A stretch of DNA of 64,000 nt from Vibrio cincinnatiensis. Lineage in GTDB: Bacteria > Pseudomonadota > Gammaproteobacteria > Enterobacterales > Vibrionaceae. Shown here one piece after another: positions 45,996-55,776 of the stretch. The notes beneath the pieces are model-generated. The model ran no database searches. It was not told the DNA's origin and saw only the letters and a list, made by a program, of their open reading frames with translations. The position numbers were made by a program, and so were the translations under genes. The stretch lies in NCBI RefSeq assembly GCF_022113815.1, contig NZ_SGOM01000001.1:578684-642683 (forward strand), in the 5' to 3' direction. Each line of letters starts with the position of its first letter. Within the stretch, counting starts at the first letter, position 1.

Positions 45996-47366
45996 ATGTC
46001 AGTTACAGCTATCGCCATGCTCGCGGTATTTGCCGGCATTTTGCTGTTCCTGTTCAGCCAGCAGAAAAAAGCGTATTCCCTTTCTCGTGTTGTATTACTA
46101 GGCCTTGTGCTTGGTAGTGTATTCGGACTGGCTCTACAGCTAACCTTTGGTGAGAACAGCCCAGTCATCAGTCAAGTCCTCTCTTGGATTGCTATCGTCG
46201 GTAGCGGCTATGTGGGGCTACTAAAAATGGTCATTATGCCATTAGTCCTTGTTTCCATGATTTCTGCTGTCGTAAAACTAGAGAACAGCGGTTCACTAGG
46301 TAAAATCTCAGGGCTGACCATCTCGATTCTATTGATCACCACCGCGATTGCCGCTTTGATTGGTATTTTAGTCACTCAAGCCTTTGGCTTAAGTGCAGCA
46401 GGCCTCACGGAAGGAAGCCGAGAAGTCGCTCACATGACTCAATTAGAATCTCGTGCCGCGACAGTGGCTGATTTAACGATCCCACAGATGCTGTTGAGCT
46501 TTATTCCAACCAACCCGTTTGCAGACCTAACGGGAGCACGCTCATCATCCATTATTGCGGTCGTGATTTTCGGTGTACTCATGGGTATCGCAGCTCGTAA
46601 AGTGATGATCGAAAAAGAACAATTTGAAGCGCCGATTCGTCAATTTGTTGATGCGCTGCAATCGATTGTGATGCGCTTAGTAAAAATGATTATCGCTTTG
46701 ACACCTTATGGCATTGCCGCGCTCATGGCTAAAGTCGTCGCCACATCCAGTGCGAGTGATATCCTCAATTTGCTCGGTTTTATCGTCGCCTCTTACATTG
46801 CGATTGGCCTAATGTTTGTTGTACATGGAATATTGGTTTCTTTTGTGGGCGTTAACCCTAAAACGTACTTTCAAAAAATTTGGCCTGTATTAACGTTCGC
46901 ATTCACATCACGTAGTTCTGCCGCCACGATTCCGTTGAATGTTGAAGCACAAATTACGAAATTGAATGTGCCACCCGCCATCGCCAACCTTTCAGCTTCA
47001 TTTGGAGCAACGATTGGCCAAAATGGATGTGCAGGAATTTACCCAGCCATGCTCGCTGTGATGGTTGCACCCACAATGGGGATAAACCCACTCGACATTC
47101 ACTTTGTGCTCTCTTTAATTGCGATGATCACAATCAGCTCATTTGGTATTGCAGGTATTGGTGGTGGCGCTACATTTGCCGCACTGATTGTACTGCCAGC
47201 AATGGGATTACCTGTCACCATCGCAGCCCTGTTAATTTCGATAGAACCTTTGATTGACATGGCACGTACCGCATTGAACGTTTCTGGTTCAATGACGGCC
47301 GGTACTATTACGAGCCGCTTAATGAAGCAGATTCATGAACCAGAAGCTGAACAACAACAAGCTTAA
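45996..47366 (+). CDS. tcyP: L-cystine / cation symporter, TcyP (YdjN) type
   Basis: A 456-residue dicarboxylate/amino-acid:cation symporter. It matches remembered E. coli YdjN (TcyP) far better than glutamate or C4-dicarboxylate carriers: KMVIMPLVLVSMISAVVKL, FADLTGARSSSIIAVVIFG, WPVLTFAFTSRSSAATIPLN and EPLIDMARTALNVSGSMTAG. It imports L-cystine at the inner membrane. ATG 45996 follows AAGGA by 8 bases; an ATG at 45987 abuts the ribosome binding site and is unlikely. It is often annotated only as a dicarboxylate symporter. A terminator follows. Confidence 0.88.
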   Translation: MSVTAIAMLAVFAGILLFLFSQQKKAYSLSRVVLLGLVLGSVFGLALQLTFGENSPVISQVLSWIAIVGSGYVGLLKMVIMPLVLVSMISAVVKLENSGSLGKISGLTISILLITTAIAALIGILVTQAFGLSAAGLTEGSREVAHMTQLESRAATVADLTIPQMLLSFIPTNPFADLTGARSSSIIAVVIFGVLMGIAARKVMIEKEQFEAPIRQFVDALQSIVMRLVKMIIALTPYGIAALMAKVVATSSASDILNLLGFIVASYIAIGLMFVVHGILVSFVGVNPKTYFQKIWPVLTFAFTSRSSAATIPLNVEAQITKLNVPPAIANLSASFGATIGQNGCAGIYPAMLAVMVAPTMGINPLDIHFVLSLIAMITISSFGIAGIGGGATFAALIVLPAMGLPVTIAALLISIEPLIDMARTALNVSGSMTAGTITSRLMKQIHEPEAEQQQA

Positions 47367-47392
47367 GTTCGTTTAATGGCTTATCATCTGTT

Positions 47393-47414
47393 AGCCGGCC
47401 TTAATCGGGTCGGC
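47393..47414 (+). terminator. Rho-independent terminator after tcyP
   Basis: AGCCGGCC (47393-47400) pairs with GGTCGGCT (47407-47414) with one G-T pair and a 6-base loop, followed by TTTTCTTTCTC. It lies 26 bases after the stop. Confidence 0.85.
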
Positions 47415-47523
47415 TTTTTCTTTCTCTAAACTTATGCTTTATCACCCAGTCCAATCATTGCCATGTCTTGAGTGGAATGTTCTAATACTCATCATCTCCT
47501 CTTCGTTACTGGGTTAATCACAC

Positions 47524-48945
47524 ATGCAACAACACCAGCCAACTTTCTTCTTCTTTGATTATGAGACTTGGGGAACGAGCCCTGCGAAAGATCGTCCCAG
47601 TCAGTTTGCCGGTGTCCGTACCGATATGGATTTCAATATTATCGGTGACCCATTAGTGATTTACTGCCAGTTACCTTGTGATTACCTACCGGGGCCGGAG
47701 GCTGCGTTAATCACCAAAATTACACCACAAAAAGTGATGGAGGAAGGGCTAGCTGAGCCTGAGTTTATTGCTCGGATTCATGCGGAACTTGCCACCCCCA
47801 ATACGACTAGCCTAGGTTATAACAGCATTCGTTTTGATGATGAGGTGACGCGCTATACCTGTTATCGCAACTTTCTTGACCCTTATGCGTGGAGTTGGCA
47901 AAACGGTAACTCTCGCTGGGATCTATTAGATGTGATGAGAGCCTGTCACGCGCTACGTCCGGAAGGGATCCACTGGCCAGAAAATAACGATGGGTTTACC
48001 AGTTTTAAATTAGAAGACCTATCAAAAGAAAATGGCATTGAACATGAAAATGCACATGATGCAATGGCCGATGTCATCGCTACCATCGAACTCGCAAAAA
48101 AAATCAAAGCTGCCCAACCTAAGCTTTTCGATTATTTTTTATCAATGCGTCATAAACGTAAGCTGATCGATCTGGTCGATATTGTCAATATGACGCCTTT
48201 AATGCATGTTTCTGGCATGTTGGGGCGAGAATGCCAATACACCAGTTGGGTCGTTCCAATGACATGGCATCCCACCAACCAGAATGCTGTTATTGTGGTC
48301 GATTTAGCCAAAGATCCTGAACCATTATTCACGCTATCTGTCGAGCAATTACATCGACGTCTTTACACCAAACGTGAAGAGTTGGCCGAAGATGAATTAC
48401 CGGTGCCCATCAAATTGGTGCATCTCAATAAATGTCCGATTTTAGCGCCTGCAAAAACCTTAACTGCAGATAATGCCGCTGTGATTGGGATTGATCGTGA
48501 ACAATGCTTAGCAAATCTCGCCTTACTTCGTCAACATCCAGAAATTCGAGAAAAATTAGTTGCCCTATTTACGATTGAACGAGAATTTCCCACCACGGTT
48601 GATGTCGATAGCCAACTGTATGATGGGTTCTTTTCCCCTTCTGACAAAGCTGGCATGGAAATCATTCGCTCAAGTCATCCTGAATTACTCGGCAGCTTAG
48701 ATATTCAATTTAGCGATCAGCGAATCGCCCCACTGCTCTTTCGCTATCGTGCTCGTCATTATCCTTGGACACTTAATGATGCTGAGCAGCGTCGCTGGGC
48801 TAATCACTGTCGAGATTATTTTGAAACACGTCTACCCAGCTATATGCTTAATTTAGAAAACTTAGTGCAAGAGCACCAAAGTGATGAGAAAAAAATGGCG
48901 ATACTCAAATCTGTGTATCGCTATGTAGAATCTTTAGCTTGCTAA
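47524..48945 (+). CDS. sbcB: Exodeoxyribonuclease I (SbcB)
   Basis: A 473-residue 3'-5' single-strand DNA exonuclease of the DnaQ superfamily used in recombination and mismatch repair. ExoI is FFFDYETWGTSP (DEDDh acid pair), ExoII YNSIRFDDEVTRYTCYRNF, and ExoIII HENAHDAMADVIATIELA. The C-terminal SH3-like and ExoI-specific regions follow, with length close to E. coli SbcB (475). There is no good ribosome binding site before the ATG. Its downstream neighbours lrgAB follow after 31 bases. Confidence 0.94.
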   Translation: MQQHQPTFFFFDYETWGTSPAKDRPSQFAGVRTDMDFNIIGDPLVIYCQLPCDYLPGPEAALITKITPQKVMEEGLAEPEFIARIHAELATPNTTSLGYNSIRFDDEVTRYTCYRNFLDPYAWSWQNGNSRWDLLDVMRACHALRPEGIHWPENNDGFTSFKLEDLSKENGIEHENAHDAMADVIATIELAKKIKAAQPKLFDYFLSMRHKRKLIDLVDIVNMTPLMHVSGMLGRECQYTSWVVPMTWHPTNQNAVIVVDLAKDPEPLFTLSVEQLHRRLYTKREELAEDELPVPIKLVHLNKCPILAPAKTLTADNAAVIGIDREQCLANLALLRQHPEIREKLVALFTIEREFPTTVDVDSQLYDGFFSPSDKAGMEIIRSSHPELLGSLDIQFSDQRIAPLLFRYRARHYPWTLNDAEQRRWANHCRDYFETRLPSYMLNLENLVQEHQSDEKKMAILKSVYRYVESLAC

Positions 48946-48976
48946 AAATCGCTTTTATTAATTGTGAAAATTAACC

Positions 48977-49360
48977 ATGAATACGATCACTCTTCACCTC
49001 AAAACCGCCGCTCAATACTTGGTGTCTATGGGGTTAATCTTTCTCTGCCTCTGGGCTGGGATCACCATACAGCATTGGTTGGGGATCGCCATTCCCGGCA
49101 GTATTATCGGCTTATTATTTCTTTTCACCTTATTAGCCAGTGGGCTCGTACCCATTGAATGGGTAAGACCCAGTGCTCATCTTTTTATCCGCTACATGAT
49201 CTTACTGTTTGTCCCAATCAGTGTTGGGTTAATGGTTCACTTCGATATGTTGCTCAATAACCTGTGGCCAATCCTCGCCAGTGCCATTGGTGGCACCGTT
49301 CTCGTTTTGGTTTCACTCGGTTATGTATTGGATCGGCTACTTAAAAAAGGAGAAAAATGA
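48977..49360 (+). CDS. lrgA: LrgA/CidA-family holin-like protein
   Basis: A 127-residue membrane protein with four TM segments. The family stretch [21 protein letters not shown] is in the second segment and [20 protein letters not shown] in the third. LrgA/CidA proteins form or modulate membrane pores, and with LrgB-like partners some act as pyruvate or glycolate carriers. The ATG lacks a clear ribosome binding site. It overlaps lrgB by four bases (ATGA). Confidence 0.88.
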   Translation: MNTITLHLKTAAQYLVSMGLIFLCLWAGITIQHWLGIAIPGSIIGLLFLFTLLASGLVPIEWVRPSAHLFIRYMILLFVPISVGLMVHFDMLLNNLWPILASAIGGTVLVLVSLGYVLDRLLKKGEK

Positions 49361-50040
49361 TGTGGTTACTCGTCACATTAGTGGTCTTTTTCTTTGCTCG
49401 TTGGGTTGCACAAAAATGTCGAACCCCTTTGGTTAACCCACTGTTGATCTGTATTGCTATTTTAATCCCGACCTTAATCTATCTTCAGGTACCGTTTGAT
49501 ACCTACTACGCTGATAATCATTGGATAAGCGATCTCCTACAGCCTGCTGTCGTCGCACTTGCCTACCCACTGTACGAACAGCTCCCCCAAATTCGCTCTA
49601 ACTGGCGCATCATCATGTTAGCCTGTGGTATCGGCAGTATTATGTCTATGCTTACGGCCAGTTTTATCGCGTTATCGATGCAGGCAGACACATCATTAGT
49701 CGCCGCCTTGATGGGAAAATCCGTCACCACTCCCATTGCGATGGAAGTTGCCAATAACCTAGGAGGGGAACCTGCGATTGCGGCCATTCTTGTTCTACTG
49801 GTTGGCCTCTTTGGTGCCATCATGGCCTACCCTATTTACAACTTGCTTAACATTACCCACCCCATCGCAAGAGGCCTAACGACAGGCACCGTTTCTCACG
49901 CACTCGGTACCGCAACTTGTGCGGAAAAAGATGCACGGGATGCAGCATTTAGCTCACTCGCCCTTGTCGTTTGCGGCATTATTACATCCATTTTAGCCCC
50001 AACCCTGTTTGCATTTAGTGTTTGGCTTATCTACGGATAA
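49357..50040 (+). CDS. lrgB: LrgB-family membrane protein
   Basis: A 227-residue protein with about seven TM segments and the LrgB signature [19 protein letters not shown], followed by [22 protein letters not shown]. It works with LrgA; the two genes overlap. AAGGAGAAA precedes tandem ATGs at 49357 and 49360, so the start may be one codon later. No LytSR-type regulator gene is adjacent. Confidence 0.9.
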   Translation: MMWLLVTLVVFFFARWVAQKCRTPLVNPLLICIAILIPTLIYLQVPFDTYYADNHWISDLLQPAVVALAYPLYEQLPQIRSNWRIIMLACGIGSIMSMLTASFIALSMQADTSLVAALMGKSVTTPIAMEVANNLGGEPAIAAILVLLVGLFGAIMAYPIYNLLNITHPIARGLTTGTVSHALGTATCAEKDARDAAFSSLALVVCGIITSILAPTLFAFSVWLIYG

Positions 50041-50127
50041 GCCACGCCTGCTCACCTAAGGATACCGATTGCGCCATGTGTGATATCACTCTAATTATGA
50101 AATATTAGAATCCATTACATATCTAGT

Positions 50128-50143
50128 CGTGACACAGATCTCA
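50128..50143 (+). promoter_or_regulatory. Possible CRP site upstream of cdd
   Basis: CGTGA-N6-TCTCA at 50128-50143 matches the CRP half sites at 8 of 10 positions. A short palindrome GTGATATCAC at 50080-50089 also lies here. Control of cdd by CRP (with CytR) is known in E. coli; for this gene it is inferred. Confidence 0.3.
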
Positions 50144-50198
50144 GCAAGCACCGCTCAATTCACTAAAATGAAGTTCAATAAACGGATAAGGATAAATT

Positions 50199-51086
50199 AT
50201 GAATCGTCGTATTGAACAAGCTTTAGCACAATTGCCATTGGCCGTGAGCGAATACCTCTCACCGATCGTGCTCACTGAAAAATATGATGCAACCCTGTCT
50301 GCTGAACAGTTTAACCAGTTACTTGCTATTTCAAAGTTAACCGATGCTGAATTAAGAGTCGCTTTACTCCCGCTTGCTGCGGCTTATGCTTATGTCCCTA
50401 TTTCTCAGTTTTATGTCGGTGCGATCGTGCGTGGCATCAGTGGCCACCTTTATTTTGGGGCGAATATGGAATTCTCAGGTGTGCAGCTCGGTCAGACGAT
50501 TCACGCAGAGCAAGCCGCCATTAGTCATGCTTGGATGAAAGGTGAGCAAGGCATTACGGATATTACGGTTAACTACAGCCCATGTGGACACTGCCGTCAG
50601 TTTATGAATGAATTGACAAGCTCACACACGTTGACCATTCAACTTCCTGAACGCGAAGGAAAATCACTGCAGTATTACCTCCCAGAATCCTTTGGTCCGA
50701 GAGATCTCGGTATTACCTCTGGCCTAATGTCAGAGACGGATCATGGGTTATTTACCGATATCCAAGAGCCATTATTGCAAGCTGCCATACGAGCCCTTAA
50801 CCGTAGCCATGCCCCTTACACGAATAACTTAAGTGGTGTTGCTCTGCGCACAGCTTCAGGTCAAGAATTTAGCGGCGCTTATGCTGAAAATGCGGCATTC
50901 AATCCAAGCCTTCCGCCACTACAAGTCGCACTGATCCAACTACGAATGGCAAGAGAGTCATTCGAACAAATTCGTGAGGCTGCTTTAATTGAAATGTCGC
51001 AAGGCACCATCAGCCACTTGGCGGATACTCAAGCCACATTAGAAGCGATAAATCCAGATATTCCTCTGTCCTATTTATCGCTCTAG
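50199..51086 (+). CDS. cdd: Cytidine deaminase (long, two-domain form)
   Basis: A 295-residue enzyme that deaminates cytidine and deoxycytidine for pyrimidine salvage. The N-terminal half carries the catalytic [11 protein letters not shown] (zinc His and catalytic Glu) and [13 protein letters not shown] (two zinc Cys). The C-terminal half is the inactive repeat ([29 protein letters not shown]), as in E. coli Cdd (294 residues). AAGGATAAATT precedes the ATG. It lies after lrgAB on the same strand, with its own upstream control region. Confidence 0.94.
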   Translation: MNRRIEQALAQLPLAVSEYLSPIVLTEKYDATLSAEQFNQLLAISKLTDAELRVALLPLAAAYAYVPISQFYVGAIVRGISGHLYFGANMEFSGVQLGQTIHAEQAAISHAWMKGEQGITDITVNYSPCGHCRQFMNELTSSHTLTIQLPEREGKSLQYYLPESFGPRDLGITSGLMSETDHGLFTDIQEPLLQAAIRALNRSHAPYTNNLSGVALRTASGQEFSGAYAENAAFNPSLPPLQVALIQLRMARESFEQIREAALIEMSQGTISHLADTQATLEAINPDIPLSYLSL

Positions 51087-51105
51087 CAATAAACATTTAA
51101 AGTTT

Positions 51106-51142
51106 GTGAGCCTTGATAAATACTCAATGTTTCAAGGCTCAC
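51106..51142 (+). terminator. Hairpin downstream of cdd
   Basis: GTGAGCCTTGA (51106-51116) pairs with TCAAGGCTCAC (51132-51142), an 11 bp stem with a 15-base loop. No U tract follows, so it is a probable 3' structure rather than a proven terminator. Confidence 0.5.
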
Positions 51143-51213
51143 TTACAATGGCACAGGGCCGTACCTGTGAACGGATTAAATTCGTAATCATCAAATTATC
51201 TTAGATCGACAAA

Positions 51214-51233
51214 AGCCGCTTAACTCAGCGGCT
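51214..51233 (-). terminator. Terminator of the GGDEF/EAL gene
   Basis: AGCCGC (51214-51219) pairs with GCGGCT (51228-51233). On the minus strand it runs into TTTTGTCG. It lies about 75 bases after the stop of the minus-strand gene. Confidence 0.6.
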
Positions 51234-51307
51234 CAAATTAATAGTGCCATTCATATTAAGCGACCATTACAGTATTGTGAGCCACAATCTCATCGTTCAT
51301 AAGGGAC

Positions 51308-54007
51308 TTAATAAAGCGTAAATTTTTCAAAGGCTTGCTCTGCAGTCATGGGTTTATAAAAATAATAGCCTTGAATTTCATCAATATTCCATACCGTTAA
51401 TTTTCTAAGCTGCGATGCTGTTTCAACGCCTTCTGCGACGGTGGTCATTCCTAGTTCTTTCGACATATGGATAATATTTCGGATAAGGCTTTTGGCCTTA
51501 CTATTGGTTTCTAAACCATCAATGTAGGATTTATCCAGTTTCACAATATCCAATGGGAAATTACAGAGTGAACTGAACGAGGAATACCCCGTACCAAAGT
51601 CATCCAGTGCCAGTTGAACCCCTAATGCTTTAATGGTCTCCATTCGGTGAATAATATCATCTTCCGCTCCTAGCAAGATACTCTCCGTCAACTCAAGAAC
51701 CAACTGCCCAGGGAGTAAGTGATAAGTCTCGATTACCTTGTGTAACGTTTCCACCAAACTATTATGGTGAAAATGAGGGCTAGAAATATTGACATGAATA
51801 CTTAAGTGGGAAGAGAGGGTTTTATCCGCACATTGAATTTGTTGAATAAACTGACACGCTTTCTCCAATATTTGTTCGCCTAATTCCACAATCAATTTTC
51901 TCTGCTCGGCCAGAGGAATAAAAACCGCTGGGGAGATCATCCCTAATGTTGGATGAGTCCAACGAGCCAATGCTTCAAAACCAACCAATTGACCAGATTC
52001 AGCTTTCACTATCGGTTGATAATGCGCCGTAAATTCACCATTTTTTAAAGCTGCAACAATATCTCGGTTTAACACTAATAGCTCTTGAGTTCGCTCAAAA
52101 TGCTGCGCATGAACCAGAGTCACAGACGTATTAGTGCCGCTGTCATGTGTGACAGCATACAACCCGGTGTGCGATAAATTTTCAAAATTTTCAAAATCAA
52201 TAGCAGAAGATAACAATGCGGCTTTTAAGCCGATATCACATTCTATATCTTCTAGCATGATTTTCTGGCGATATTCCATTAATACGCGATTACCTTCCCG
52301 CTCAAAATCAAGGGTCGGTTGCTCTGCCCAAATCATAAACTCTTGTTCACTGATTCGGCCTATCTCCATAGCGGGGAAATGACGTTTCAACGTCGCCGCT
52401 AAATGTTGAACAATTCGGTCGTAGTAATCGTGCCCATATACATCATCAATTTCTTTTAAGCGTGATGCATATAGATACAGCACATTAAATGTAGTCTCCG
52501 CTTGCTGAATACGGTGATTCACTCGTTTCATCAAGGTCTGCCGATTCAGTAAACCAGAAACAGGATCACAATGTTTTAATGTTTCAATTAATTCTGCCTG
52601 CTGCTTTTGCTCACTGATATCTTTTACTGAAAGCATAATGGATGAATTTTCACCATCATTTAGCAAAGCGGCTTCAACCGAGCAGGCAATGTCTGAACCA
52701 TCATGTCGCTTCATTGTCGTTTCAAAATGATATTGCCCTTGGTTAATCGAATGATACAGTTGCTCTGTACCACACTGAGTATGTTTACAGCCGCAAATCA
52801 TACTCAGTGGCTGACCGATAAGTTGATCACGCTGGAACCCCAATAGCATGAGCACCGTAGGGCTTACATCCACAATGATTCTATCGGTCAACAATATCAT
52901 TCCAACCGTGCGACTATGATAAAGGACATCGAATTTTTGTAAGGTTTCTTGCAGCTTCTCTTCTGTTTGTGAAGAAGAGAGAGCCAGAGTTTTCACCCAT
53001 TGGGTGATTCGATCAAACTCATCGGTATGATTGTTTTTTTCAGGCGCGGCTACCGTACTCAATAAATTTTGCATTCCTTGTTCAAAATAACTAAAACGTC
53101 GGCTCACCGTGACCCAAAAAATACCGTACATAATGAGCGCTATGGCACTGGTAACTGCGAGCATAACGACAATAAGCAATACAAAAACGCTTTTCGCTCG
53201 TTGATAATAGAGCCTCGGCTCTGTGGTTTTTAGTACCGCAATCGCCTTACCGTGATCATTAGTTAGGAGAGTATGATGAATGAGATGTTGATCGGTTCGC
53301 TCTATAAATAAATGATCATGCCCACTTTGCTGAGCAGAATTCCAAAATGCCACACTTTGCTCATCGGTTGACAGTTGGTTATCTGCCATTAAGATTCGCT
53401 CATAATGCTGAGGAAAACGGTTTGTTAAATTCTGCCCCCATAGCATCCAACCAACGGCTTCAGTATCTCCACCACTATCTCTGACAGCTGTTAGGCTGAT
53501 GGCCCACAATTGCTGTTCAATACTGACCAAGCTTGCTGTACTGTTTTTTTTTGCATCTAACTGCTTATCCATTTGTTGCAAATAATGTGTCAGTACTTCC
53601 GTTTGTAATAACTGCTTCGCTTGTTGGACAGATTGGTCTGTCTCCCGAGCAAAAGAGAGTAACAGCGTTCTATTTGGACGAATATAAGCCACAAGGTCTA
53701 AATCCAGCGCGTCTAAACCATCCTCTGTTAAATTTCGTTCGGCATAACCCGGATCTCGATCGGTCAGCAACATGTAGGTTTCATCCCAATACGCCCAATC
53801 ATAAGAGGATTCTTCCTGCCGTTGGACAACAGATTCTACAACCGATAATGCTTGGTTACTGGCTCGGTGAACTTCAATATTTTCTAATTCATAGAGGCTA
53901 TAGAGAAAAAAATACCGAGTGAGAAATAAGCTACTTAGTACCACACCGATTAACCCTACGGCAAACAGCAACGCTGTTTTTATTTCTAAGTTAATTGTTC
54001 GAAGCAT
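51308..54007 (-). CDS. Membrane sensor with CHASE4-like, PAS, degenerate GGDEF and EAL domains
   Basis: An 899-residue protein. TM1 (residues ~12-35) and TM2 (~275-298) flank a periplasmic CHASE4-like domain (EESSYDWAYWDETYMLL). A linker, a PAS domain (~365-470), a GGDEF domain whose active site reads SEQEF, and an EAL domain (~640-899) follow. The EAL domain keeps its catalytic acids: FEALARW, ELTES, DDFGTGYSS, KLDKSYI and AEGVE. The expected activity is cyclic-di-GMP hydrolysis, with the altered GGDEF as a possible GTP sensor. The ligand of the periplasmic domain is unknown. The start has a weak ribosome binding site. Confidence 0.9.
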   Translation of the reverse strand: MLRTINLEIKTALLFAVGLIGVVLSSLFLTRYFFLYSLYELENIEVHRASNQALSVVESVVQRQEESSYDWAYWDETYMLLTDRDPGYAERNLTEDGLDALDLDLVAYIRPNRTLLLSFARETDQSVQQAKQLLQTEVLTHYLQQMDKQLDAKKNSTASLVSIEQQLWAISLTAVRDSGGDTEAVGWMLWGQNLTNRFPQHYERILMADNQLSTDEQSVAFWNSAQQSGHDHLFIERTDQHLIHHTLLTNDHGKAIAVLKTTEPRLYYQRAKSVFVLLIVVMLAVTSAIALIMYGIFWVTVSRRFSYFEQGMQNLLSTVAAPEKNNHTDEFDRITQWVKTLALSSSQTEEKLQETLQKFDVLYHSRTVGMILLTDRIIVDVSPTVLMLLGFQRDQLIGQPLSMICGCKHTQCGTEQLYHSINQGQYHFETTMKRHDGSDIACSVEAALLNDGENSSIMLSVKDISEQKQQAELIETLKHCDPVSGLLNRQTLMKRVNHRIQQAETTFNVLYLYASRLKEIDDVYGHDYYDRIVQHLAATLKRHFPAMEIGRISEQEFMIWAEQPTLDFEREGNRVLMEYRQKIMLEDIECDIGLKAALLSSAIDFENFENLSHTGLYAVTHDSGTNTSVTLVHAQHFERTQELLVLNRDIVAALKNGEFTAHYQPIVKAESGQLVGFEALARWTHPTLGMISPAVFIPLAEQRKLIVELGEQILEKACQFIQQIQCADKTLSSHLSIHVNISSPHFHHNSLVETLHKVIETYHLLPGQLVLELTESILLGAEDDIIHRMETIKALGVQLALDDFGTGYSSFSSLCNFPLDIVKLDKSYIDGLETNSKAKSLIRNIIHMSKELGMTTVAEGVETASQLRKLTVWNIDEIQGYYFYKPMTAEQAFEKFTLY

Positions 54008-54309
54008 CGCTGTGTACTCATCTACTACTTGATCGTTATAGGTAAAATACTAGTTGTTAAAATCAATAAATAAAATGATTTTATTCATGTATATATCACC
54101 AAAACAGATGAGTTGTTCGATTTACAACCACATTTAGACAAAAGCAATAAGAGATCCTATTCAAAGGCGTCCTGTTCTTACTTACCCACGGTTGAAAATT
54201 GCTCGCTTTGTCAGCTTATGTCAAGAAAGGTAAGGTTTGATAAAGCTGATACCCTTCTCTATCTATCAGGTCTAATATTTAACCATACAATAAACAGGGA
54301 TTTGTTGTG

Positions 54310-55623
54310 ATGAAAAAAATAACACTACTGGTCTTGCTGCTATGGTTACCTAACCTTGTATTCACTTGGTCAGAGGATGCTCACTTTTTCTATTGGCGTC
54401 ATCAGTTCATTTTGCTGAGTGGTATGTTAGGGCTCGTTTACATGGCACTCGCGATGTTACTGGCCATACGACTACCAAAAGTCGAAAACTATGTGCATGG
54501 CCAGGATAAGGCTTATGCCATTCACAAGTGGCTAGGCATCCGTGCTGGTATCACATTAGTAATACACTGGCTACTGGTAGAAATTCCTCATTGGTTGATC
54601 CGTTTTAACCTCCTTGAACGACCTCAACGCCGAGCCCAATTCGCACAATCATTAGATCTGATTAACTGGACACATCTTGCCAAGACAATTGGCGAATTGA
54701 GTTTTTACTGTTTAACGGCAGTTATCGCTATTAGCTTAATTCAAAGTATCAGTTATCGGAAATTTCGTTTTACCCACAAATTAGCAGGGGCTCTCTTTTT
54801 AGCGGGGGCTTTTCATTCGATCATTTTATTAGACAATCAACCCAGTGCACTTGGTATGAACCTTCTGGTTTGGGGTGCAGCGCTTTTAGGATCAATATGC
54901 GCCTTTATTTCACTGAGTGGGCAAATTGGGAAAAGGCGTAAAGTTCAAGGACAGGTTTCTTATCTAAAGCACATCAATGAACCACAAAGCCAGTATCGAG
55001 TTCTGCATATTGGTATCACACTTGACACCCCTATGGCATACACTGCGGGTCAATTTGCCTATCTTGACTTTCTTGATGGTGAACCCGCCCACCCGTTTTC
55101 TGTCCTAAAATATGATGTTTTTTCTCAGCAAGTAGAATTCGCTATCAAAGATCTCGGCGATTACACTCACCAGCTCTATCACAGTTTAACATTCGGTCAA
55201 CCCGTTTCCGTTGAAGGTGGTTACGGACGTTTCTGCCTTCCACAAGCCACGCATCAAGTATGGATTGGAGCTGGCATTGGTATTGTCCCTTTTATCGCTT
55301 GGATACAAGCCTTGAGTCAAAAAGCCTCAAACTCAAACCATCAAATCGATTTGTACTATTGTCGAGAAACGAGGCAACAAACGGCTTTTGTTGAATTAAT
55401 CCAAACCATGATAGCTCCTCTGCACAACATTCAATTGCACATTTATACTGCAGGTAACCATGAATATTTAAGTGCAAAAGAGATTACGCAAGGGCGAGAT
55501 TTATCGGAGTTGAGTATCTCTTTCTGCGGCCCCATGGCTTTTTCACAAAGCATGAAAAACGCACTGATTGATGCTGGATTAGCACCAAATAACTTTCATT
55601 CTGAGCGGTTTATGATGCGTTAA
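54310..55623 (+). CDS. Ferric-reductase-like flavocytochrome oxidoreductase
   Basis: A 437-residue inner-membrane protein. The N-terminal half has about six TM segments with the ferric-reductase haem-type pattern (histidines in IHKWLGIRAGITLVIHWLL and FTHKLAGALFLAGAFHS). The C-terminal half is an FAD/NAD(P)H reductase module (GQFAYLDFLDGEPAHPFSV for FAD, WIGAGIGIVPFIAWIQA for nucleotide). It would carry electrons from NAD(P)H across the membrane; the physiological acceptor is unknown. AGGGA lies 9 bases before the ATG; a GTG at 54307 is also possible. Confidence 0.85.
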   Translation: MKKITLLVLLLWLPNLVFTWSEDAHFFYWRHQFILLSGMLGLVYMALAMLLAIRLPKVENYVHGQDKAYAIHKWLGIRAGITLVIHWLLVEIPHWLIRFNLLERPQRRAQFAQSLDLINWTHLAKTIGELSFYCLTAVIAISLIQSISYRKFRFTHKLAGALFLAGAFHSIILLDNQPSALGMNLLVWGAALLGSICAFISLSGQIGKRRKVQGQVSYLKHINEPQSQYRVLHIGITLDTPMAYTAGQFAYLDFLDGEPAHPFSVLKYDVFSQQVEFAIKDLGDYTHQLYHSLTFGQPVSVEGGYGRFCLPQATHQVWIGAGIGIVPFIAWIQALSQKASNSNHQIDLYYCRETRQQTAFVELIQTMIAPLHNIQLHIYTAGNHEYLSAKEITQGRDLSELSISFCGPMAFSQSMKNALIDAGLAPNNFHSERFMMR

Positions 55624-55641
55624 GATTTGATTCCTCCCTAA

Positions 55642-55657
55642 AGGCAAACGTTTTCTT
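55642..55657 (+). promoter_or_regulatory. PurR operator upstream of purT
   Basis: AGGCAAACGTTTTCTT matches the PurR consensus (ANGCAANCGNTTNCNT) at every fixed position. It lies 120 bases upstream of the purT ATG, beside a TATCAT -10-like element at 55674-55679. It predicts repression by PurR with hypoxanthine or guanine. Confidence 0.7.
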
Positions 55658-55776
55658 TTTTTTACCTTTCCAGTATCATGGCCGCTGTTTTCGCTCTCGG
55701 TATAGTGAAGTCTTTGTATCATTAACCCTCATCGCAGATGACTTCACACTATATGCATGATTAATAAGGATTCTTT

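Noticed and set aside
54113..54310. 65-codon frame before the ferric-reductase-like gene
   Set aside because: It starts at a non-ATG codon, lies in the promoter region and has no ribosome binding site.
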